The position numbers and the translations under genes are program-made. Under the pieces are notes generated by a model that saw nothing but the letters and a program-made list of their open reading frames with translations, was not told the DNA's origin and searched no databases. From Shewanella ulleungensis (GTDB taxonomy: Bacteria > Pseudomonadota > Gammaproteobacteria > Enterobacterales > Shewanellaceae): a stretch of DNA of 64,000 nt. Positions within the stretch are counted from its first letter, which is position 1. Each line of letters opens with the position of its first letter. Location: positions 496,001-560,000 of the forward strand of contig NZ_BMQW01000001.1 of the NCBI RefSeq assembly GCF_014648315.1. Reading direction: 5' to 3'. Positions 58,223 through 64,000 of the stretch are shown here, in pieces.

Positions 58223-58915
58223 ATGCAATTAGTTAACGTAACAATTGAAAATGACGTTCATATCATCAGTTTAAATAATGGCAAAGTGAATGCCATATCG
58301 CCTGAAGTGATTGAACAAATAAACAATGCTTTAGATAAAGCAGAGCAACAAGCTGCCGTGGTGATACTTACGGGGCAAGCGGGAATATTTTCTGGTGGGT
58401 TTGATTTAAAAACTATGAAGCAAAGCTCTGAAGCTGCTATTGCACTGGTCACAGCCGGTTCAACTTTGTCACGCAGAATACTGGCTTTCCCAACCCCTAT
58501 TATTGGTGTATGTAGCGGTCATGCCATTGCCAAAGGCGCATTTTTAATGCTCAGTTGTGATTATCGTATAGGTTGTGCTGGTGAGTTTAAAATTGGTTTA
58601 AATGAAGTAGCCATTGGCATGACAATGCATCAGGCCGGTATTGAAATTGCGCGTAATCGTATTCCGACACACTACCTGACTCGTGCTGTTATCAATGCTG
58701 AATTATTTAGTCCTAACGCGGCAATTGAAGCAGGATTCTTAGATAAAGTGGTTGAGGCTGAACAATTAATGAATACGGCCATGATGGTTGCTAAACACAT
58801 GCAAACACTCAATATGGCAGCCCATCAGGGGACTAAGCTCAAAATGCGACAAGCAATTTTGTCATCGCTTGACGCCGCAATCATTGAAGATCAAAAAATT
58901 ACCTTAACATTGTAA
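58223..58915 (+). CDS. Enoyl-CoA hydratase/isomerase family protein (crotonase)
   Basis: 230 residues, shorter than typical (about 260). It has GIFSGGFDLK and GHAIAKGAFLMLSCDYRIG for the oxyanion hole and GLNEVAIGMTMHQAGIE as active-site loop. It can accept CoA esters but the catalytic Glu pair is not both clear. It ends before the second crotonase gene. Confidence 0.9.
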   Translation: MQLVNVTIENDVHIISLNNGKVNAISPEVIEQINNALDKAEQQAAVVILTGQAGIFSGGFDLKTMKQSSEAAIALVTAGSTLSRRILAFPTPIIGVCSGHAIAKGAFLMLSCDYRIGCAGEFKIGLNEVAIGMTMHQAGIEIARNRIPTHYLTRAVINAELFSPNAAIEAGFLDKVVEAEQLMNTAMMVAKHMQTLNMAAHQGTKLKMRQAILSSLDAAIIEDQKITLTL

Positions 58916-58976
58916 CCATCATTTTGGTGCAATAAATAAAGATAACAATAACTATAAATATAAATATAAGGACATA

Positions 58977-59834
58977 ATGATGACTTCACCAAAAAACTAC
59001 CAAACCTTGAGCGTCGAGATAAACAACAAAGTAGCGCACATTATATTAAATCGACCTGACGAGCTGAATTCAATGAATGTCGATTTTTGGCACGAATTCC
59101 CCAGCGTAATCCACGATATTAACAATCAGTCGGCAGCAAGAGCTATTGTGATTTCATCTACGGGCAAGCACTTTTCAGCAGGAATGGATTTAGCGGTTTT
59201 TAGTGCTAATAACAATACAGATAATATTGAGTTAGGTCGTAAACATGAGCAATTACGCCGTTTAGTGCTTAAACTGCAAGACTGCTTCTCGGTATTAGAA
59301 TCGGTGCGTATGCCAGTACTAATGGCTATTCAAGGCGGTTGTATTGGTGGCGCTGTAGATATGGTTACAGCAGCTGATTGTCGTTATTGCACTAGTGATG
59401 CATTTTTTAGTATCGAAGAAACCAAACTCGGCATGACCGCAGATGTTGGCACATTACAACGTTTGCCTAAATTAATTTCTATCGGTTTAGTTAAAGAGCT
59501 TGCTTATACAGGTCGCAGAATGCCCGCTGCTGAAGCTAAACAAGCGGGTTTAGTTAATCAAGTCTTTGACGATCACGCTTCAATGCTAACAGCAGTAATT
59601 GCCATAGCAGAAGAGATAGCGTCTCGTTCACCACTTGCAGTAGCAGGCTGTAAAGAGATGATTAACTATGCTCGCGATCACAGTGTCGCCGACAGTTTAA
59701 ATTACATGTCGGTATGGCAAAGCGGCATGTTCCAACCCCAAAACGATATGATGGAAATATTCAAAGCCAAAGCGCAAAATCGTGCGCCTGAATTTGAAGA
59801 GTTAACGCAAATAGACCCATTAAAAATATTCTAA
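58977..59834 (+). CDS. Dienoyl-CoA isomerase-like crotonase
   Basis: 285 residues. KHFSAGMDLAVF and IQGGCIGGAVDMVTAADCRYC define a crotonase; IEETKLGMTADVGTLQRLPK closely matches the delta3,5-delta2,4-dienoyl-CoA isomerase loop, which holds the catalytic Glu and Asp (ADVGTLQRLP). It probably shifts double bonds in an unsaturated acyl-CoA. Confidence 0.9.
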   Translation: MMTSPKNYQTLSVEINNKVAHIILNRPDELNSMNVDFWHEFPSVIHDINNQSAARAIVISSTGKHFSAGMDLAVFSANNNTDNIELGRKHEQLRRLVLKLQDCFSVLESVRMPVLMAIQGGCIGGAVDMVTAADCRYCTSDAFFSIEETKLGMTADVGTLQRLPKLISIGLVKELAYTGRRMPAAEAKQAGLVNQVFDDHASMLTAVIAIAEEIASRSPLAVAGCKEMINYARDHSVADSLNYMSVWQSGMFQPQNDMMEIFKAKAQNRAPEFEELTQIDPLKIF

Positions 59835-59849
59835 GCATTGGGTAAACCT

Positions 59850-59905
59850 GCGCTATTTACGATTAACTTAGCTTATGAGTGAATTAAGTTAATCACAAAT
59901 AGCGC
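59850..59905 (+). terminator. Large stem-loop between crotonase and hydrolase genes
   Basis: GCGCTATTT and AAATAGCGC pair, with an inner GATTAACTTA / TAAGTTAATC stem. 19 paired bases without a T-run; may stabilise the message or end it. Confidence 0.5.
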
Positions 59906-59924
59906 TAACCCTTTAGAGCAAACT

Positions 59925-60710
59925 ATGAAAAAACCATTAATTAACCTTGTGCATGCCAACGGTTTCCCCGCGGGCAGCTATAAAACGTTCCTACAAGAAT
60001 TTGATAACGACTTTAGAACCATAGCCCACAACCAGTTTGGTCATAATGTACTTTACCCAATACACAATAACTGGCAACACCTAGTCACGGAACTTATTGA
60101 ATTTATTAAGAAGCAAGATGAAAAGGTCATTTGTGTTGGGCATTCATTCGGCGGTGTTATATCGTTTATTGCTGCCTGCCAACATCCTGAGCTTTTTCGA
60201 GGTTTAGTGATGCTCGATCCACCTGTCGTCACGGGCGCTTTCTCACATTTGCTGAGTTTTATTAAGCGAACACCTTATATCGATAAGCTATCTCCAGCAG
60301 GTAAAGCGAAAACACGCCAAAATCACTGGCCAGAAAACACTAACTTGGTTGATTATTTTTCACAGAAAACATTATTTAAAAATTTCGACCCACGTTGCTT
60401 ACAAGACTATGCCTCCTCAAGTGTGGTGCTACGCAATAAACGGTTAGAGCTGAACTTCTCTCCTGCCGTCGAAGCCGACATTTTCAGGCATTTACCGACC
60501 AACCTTGTTAAGTACAAAAACAAACTGACCGTGCCAGCAAAACTGATATACGGTGAAAAGACTCAGATATTCCCGATAAAACATTTTGTTCGATTTGCAA
60601 AGCTGAATGACATTGAGTTAATGACACTCCCGAATGGCGGACACATGTTTCCATTAGAACAACCAGAAAATACCGCCAATATGGTCAAGCAAATCATTAA
60701 AGACTGGTAA
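59925..60710 (+). CDS. Alpha/beta hydrolase
   Basis: 261 residues. Nucleophile elbow CVGHSFGGVI (Ser) and catalytic His in NGGHMFPLEQP; VHANGFPAGSY marks the oxyanion region. It is a Ser hydrolase that could be a thioesterase or esterase. It is the penultimate gene of the locus. Confidence 0.9.
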   Translation: MKKPLINLVHANGFPAGSYKTFLQEFDNDFRTIAHNQFGHNVLYPIHNNWQHLVTELIEFIKKQDEKVICVGHSFGGVISFIAACQHPELFRGLVMLDPPVVTGAFSHLLSFIKRTPYIDKLSPAGKAKTRQNHWPENTNLVDYFSQKTLFKNFDPRCLQDYASSSVVLRNKRLELNFSPAVEADIFRHLPTNLVKYKNKLTVPAKLIYGEKTQIFPIKHFVRFAKLNDIELMTLPNGGHMFPLEQPENTANMVKQIIKDW

Positions 60711-60770
60711 TGATGACCTTAGTACTGGCTCAAAAAGAGCTAACAATAAATCTACATTAGAGGCACTTAT

Positions 60771-61874
60771 ATGATGAAACCAATTAGTTTATGTTCAACC
60801 TTAATCATAGCTATGGGTGTCTCTTATCCATCATTTGCATTACCACTGGATAAGATCAAATTACCAGCAGGGTTTACCATCGATGTGTATGCCGAAAACG
60901 TGGAAAATGCACGCCAGATGGCACTTGGTGACAACGGAACTGTTTTTGTCGGCAGTCGTAAAGCAGGCAATGTTTATGCGCTTATAGACAGTGATAATGA
61001 TTTTAAAGCTGACAAGAAAATCATTATTGCAACAAATCTATTTATGCCATCCGGTCTTGCTTACTATAATGGCAATTTGTATGTCGCTGAGGTCGATAAA
61101 ATCTGGCGTTATCTAGATATTGAGCAATCATTACCCAAGATCCCTAAACCAGAATTAGTGTACGACAAACTGCCAAATAAACCACACCATGGCTGGAAAT
61201 TTATCGCTTTTGGCCCAGATGAAAAGCTGTACATTCCCGTTGGCGCGCCCTGTAATGTGTGTGAAAGTGAAAAGCCCTTTGCCAGTATTTTACAATTAGA
61301 CATTGAAACAAAACAAACCACTGTTGTTGCTCAAGGTGTACGCAATAGTGTCGGATTTGATTTTCACCCAACGTCTGGTGAATTATGGTTTACCGACAAC
61401 GGCCGCGACATGATGGGCGATGATTTACCCGATGATGAACTTAATCACGTCACTCAAACTGGGCAACACTTTGGTTTTCCCTTTATTCACAACACAGAAA
61501 TTACCGATCCAGATTTTACTAACCCCACCATTGCCAAACTCAACACGCCTCCAGTTTTAGCTTTGGGTGCACATGTTGCCGCATTAGGCATGGAGTTTTA
61601 TCAAGGTAGTCAATTCCCCGCGGCTTATAAGCAATCAATCTTAATTGCCCAACACGGCTCGTGGAACCGCACAAACAAAGTGGGTTATCGTATTATGCAG
61701 GTGGCACTTGAGGGGAATAAGGTTATTGACTATAAGCCGTTTGCTACGGGTTGGCTTGAAGGCGAACAAAGCTGGGGCCGACCTGTTGATGTGATGACCC
61801 TGGCAGATGGCTCAATCTTGGTATCAGATGACTTTGCCAATGCCGTGTATCGGATTAGTTATACCAAACAATAA
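60771..61874 (+). CDS. Sorbosone-dehydrogenase-like beta-propeller protein
   Basis: 367 residues with a signal peptide (SYPSFALP). A six-bladed glucose/sorbosone dehydrogenase propeller: KPHHGWKFIAFGPDEKLYIPVG split across two blades, then SWNRTNKVGYRI and GSILVSDDFANAVYRI at the end. Some members use PQQ, but no PQQ genes are in view. It is periplasmic. Confidence 0.88.
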   Translation: MMKPISLCSTLIIAMGVSYPSFALPLDKIKLPAGFTIDVYAENVENARQMALGDNGTVFVGSRKAGNVYALIDSDNDFKADKKIIIATNLFMPSGLAYYNGNLYVAEVDKIWRYLDIEQSLPKIPKPELVYDKLPNKPHHGWKFIAFGPDEKLYIPVGAPCNVCESEKPFASILQLDIETKQTTVVAQGVRNSVGFDFHPTSGELWFTDNGRDMMGDDLPDDELNHVTQTGQHFGFPFIHNTEITDPDFTNPTIAKLNTPPVLALGAHVAALGMEFYQGSQFPAAYKQSILIAQHGSWNRTNKVGYRIMQVALEGNKVIDYKPFATGWLEGEQSWGRPVDVMTLADGSILVSDDFANAVYRISYTKQ

Positions 61875-62549
61875 AAGCCATGGGTTAAGCTTTAACTCTA
61901 CGACCATGTTAACGTTTAATAATTTTTCAGAGAATGTGTGTCTTTTTTGATAATGAATTTTGATTAGTATCAAAGTCACTATTATACAAAACTTGTTAAC
62001 CCCCTCTTCTCGTCGTCACAACTCTCACGTCATCCCGGTAATGCTTTTGAGCCGGGATCCGGGTATTATTTTTGTATTGTACTTTATGGCCTGCGGCCAC
62101 TAACGTCGTGGCGCTTCGCCCACAGCCTAAAGTCAGAGTTGAATTTAGGCATTTCTAAAGTTTTTAACCTATCTCATTATTTATATTCATTCTTTTATGG
62201 GGACTCGTCAGACTCTGACCGACTAAATTCTGACTAATTTTTCACAGACAGTGCGCTGGCTGAAACTCTATCAACAGGCTTACCATGGCATTTACTCACC
62301 GACACGCGCAAGTATGTCCCTATAAGCTCTGCCGACCCGTCCATGGGTCGGACGGTTTTATTTAATAAAAGTTTACCCTGACCCGACTAAATTTTGACCC
62401 AACAAAAAATTTAAATTTATAACCATTCCAAATCATGGCTGCTGACTCATTTATGGACAAAAGCTTGTTAGAGTTAAAGCACTGGAAGTGATAATTGCCA
62501 TTAGGGAAAGTATGGCAATCTAATATATAGTGATGTATCAAACATCGGT
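61875..62549. repeat. Repeat-rich intergenic region
   Basis: 675 bases, no gene. It contains a CCCGG/CCGGG hairpin (about 62035-62060), a palindromic GGCCTGCGGCC stretch, a direct repeat (CTGACCGACTAAATTCTGAC at 62215-62234 and a near-copy at 62378-62398), and a hairpin at 62332-62351. Such arrangements are typical of REP-type sequences. Confidence 0.55.
62332..62351. repeat. REP-like hairpin
   Basis: CCGACCC and GGGTCGG pair perfectly across GTCCAT, and flanking near-copies of CTGACCCGACTAAATTTTGAC stand on either side. It could be the terminal structure of a REP-associated element. Confidence 0.5.
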
Positions 62550-64000
62550 TCAACTTTGCTGCCACTCCTTAACAATTGCATCCCAATCAGCATTTCGCTC
62601 AACAGCATTCCCGTCTTCATCTTTTCTTGTCCAGACATCCCAGAAGTCAGGATCGTCTGAATGAGGTTGCTGCTCTTTTGTTAAACTCTTCATTTTAACC
62701 AAAACAGGAAGCTCTGATGCCCACCCCATAAGTATTGCATGTTGAGATGGCAGAGAAGGCAATTCACGAAGCAGTCCGCGCAAATTATCTGGTACCATTT
62801 TATGCACTTGATCTTGATCTCTATCGTTACTAATTCGATGCAGAAGAAATGTATTACATTGAGATAAAACTGTAGGTGATAGCTCCGAAGGTCGTTGAGA
62901 AGAAATAACCATACCAAGACCGAATTTCCTTCCTTCACGTGCAATCTTCTCAAATACTTGGCAACAAACAGCTGCTACATCCTGATTTTCAGAGTCATCA
63001 CGATATCGTTTAATGAACGTATGCGCCTCTTCAGCTACGAGTACAGTTGGTAGGGTTTGATTATTTAGCCGCCTATAACGTTGCAATGATTCAAAGATGA
63101 TTCTTGAAATAACAGCAGTTACAAGGTGAGTAATTTCATTTGGTACTAGAGAAAGATCTATAATTGAAACACAACTATCATCCTCACCTGCTCCATCCTT
63201 ACCTATATAATTTTCTAACCACCCAGCTAAATCAACTCTCTGTTCTGCATCATTGGTGATAGGTTTCATTCTTGTATCAGAGAGCATGGTGCGTATTCGA
63301 GCAACTAAATACTCTACATACTGCTCACTACCATTTTCTTGAGCTAAAGCCTCTAAATAAGCAACAAGGTTATTGCCTTCAAATGGCAGTGGAATATCTT
63401 CGCTTTTCGGTAACAATGAATTTTCGTTACCGCCAAAGGCTATATAACAAGAGTTTATTGAATTGATTAAATCTTCAACTTCACTAACATCAGACTGTAT
63501 TGTAGGGTATTTTATTTGATCCGTTGGTGTTCGACTAACTACGTAGTTAGTCATTTTTAAAATAGGCTGATTTAATCCAGTATCAAGCGTTTTATCACGG
63601 TAGTATTCTAAACTTACTTTCCACTTTATTATCGACTCCAAAAAACCTTTTGCAGGTCCATATTGACCAAAAGGTTTCCCTGCACTTTTATCATGTTTTA
63701 AAGTTACTAAGACATTACCTAAAAATCGTTTTATCTCAATATTTGAATCTGTTTCAAGTTTAAAGTCTTCATTTCGCATTGCTCTCAAAGAGCGCTTTAG
63801 TAAAGGTAATTGTGCTTTAGGGCTCGCTTGTGTGAAGGACGCCCACTCAGCACTATTCCAAAACCACGAAGGTACTTGTAGTTGGTTTTCACCTTCATTA
63901 GCTTCAACTTTAAAAACACGACCTTTGAATTTAGTATCTGGACCTAAAGCACGGGTGTATTCACCATTTGGATCAAGCACAATAAACCGAGCATTTGGTC
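62550..64000 (-). CDS. HerA-like DUF87 ATPase (5' end outside window)
   Basis: The minus-strand frame extends off the right edge, so the N-terminus with Walker A is not seen; 483 codons are visible. It resembles HerA: VLDPNGEYTRAL near the visible start, VLVAEEAHTFIKRY (Walker B), IAREGRKFGLGMVISSQRPSEL (arginine-finger and sensor region), and STQCNT-like LSQCNTFLLHRI. HerA translocates DNA and is often paired with a nuclease (NurA, SIR2 or DUF4297 type) in anti-phage systems. The partner gene would be upstream of this gene, to the right of the window edge. Confidence 0.88.
   Translation of the reverse strand, partial: PNARFIVLDPNGEYTRALGPDTKFKGRVFKVEANEGENQLQVPSWFWNSAEWASFTQASPKAQLPLLKRSLRAMRNEDFKLETDSNIEIKRFLGNVLVTLKHDKSAGKPFGQYGPAKGFLESIIKWKVSLEYYRDKTLDTGLNQPILKMTNYVVSRTPTDQIKYPTIQSDVSEVEDLINSINSCYIAFGGNENSLLPKSEDIPLPFEGNNLVAYLEALAQENGSEQYVEYLVARIRTMLSDTRMKPITNDAEQRVDLAGWLENYIGKDGAGEDDSCVSIIDLSLVPNEITHLVTAVISRIIFESLQRYRRLNNQTLPTVLVAEEAHTFIKRYRDDSENQDVAAVCCQVFEKIAREGRKFGLGMVISSQRPSELSPTVLSQCNTFLLHRISNDRDQDQVHKMVPDNLRGLLRELPSLPSQHAILMGWASELPVLVKMKSLTKEQQPHSDDPDFWDVWTRKDEDGNAVERNADWDAIVKEWQQS

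Overview
The window looks like a chromosomal segment of a Shewanella-type marine gammaproteobacterium. Supporting points are low GC (about 40% by eye), the order ccoNOQP - fixH - ccoI - ccoS - SafE-like protein - fnr/etrA - uspE - ttcA, the thrS-infC-rpmI-rplT block, a divergent norM/ribE pair and a large TonB-dependent receptor locus. No complete insertion sequence, prophage or CRISPR array was seen.

Layout. 1-6.85 kb (minus strand): a giant kinase-like/ATPase/GAF/PAS/histidine-kinase protein running off the left edge, its single-domain response regulator, an XapX membrane protein and an isochorismatase-family hydrolase. 7.05-10.0 kb (plus): a YtcJ-type amidohydrolase, DoxX and YoaK proteins in one tight operon. 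10.3-15.7 kb (plus): an eight-gene operon combining an Mla-like phospholipid transporter (MlaA, MlaF, MlaE, MlaD, MlaC) with a complete RsbW/RsbV/RsbU-type partner-switching module; this is the best candidate for an undescribed system. 15.8-20.6 kb: a lipase-like lipoprotein, a pirin, a SNF2-helicase remnant, and a tRNA-Val array with two intact copies and one disrupted copy. 20.7-26.7 kb: norM, ribE, a CPXCG protein and thrS-infC-rpmI-rplT. The thrS leader has a stem-loop with CGU at the anticodon position, and infC starts at AUA. 27.5-31.4 kb: aspC, a YvcK/CofD-like gene, a Bax-like hydrolase and a DUF2987 protein. 31.5-41.5 kb (minus): ttcA, uspE, the FNR homologue etrA, cbb3-oxidase assembly genes and ccoPQON, with a perfect FNR palindrome upstream. 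41.8-47.2 kb: a lipoprotein, a small Cys-rich protein behind a Fur box, an orphan tyrosine recombinase, a degraded coding stretch, a Mop-like protein, a YcdX-like PHP phosphatase and a flavin reductase. 47.3-51.2 kb (minus): a DUF885 protein and an acyl-CoA dehydrogenase. 51.7-61.9 kb (plus): a nine-gene catabolic-looking locus (TonB receptor, nitroreductase, epoxide-hydrolase-like protein, DUF2855, BASS transporter, two crotonases, a/b hydrolase, sorbosone-dehydrogenase-like protein). 61.9-62.5 kb: repeats and REP-like hairpins. 62.55-64 kb (minus): a HerA-like ATPase cut by the right edge.

Working together: EtrA probably controls the cbb3 oxidase genes beside it through the palindrome upstream of ccoN. 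The Mla-like operon encodes both a lipid transporter and a phosphorylation switch that could act on its STAS subunit. The 51.7-61.9 kb locus has an outer-membrane receptor, an inner-membrane carrier and CoA-ester enzymes, which suggests uptake and beta-oxidation-like breakdown of an unidentified hydrophobic acid.
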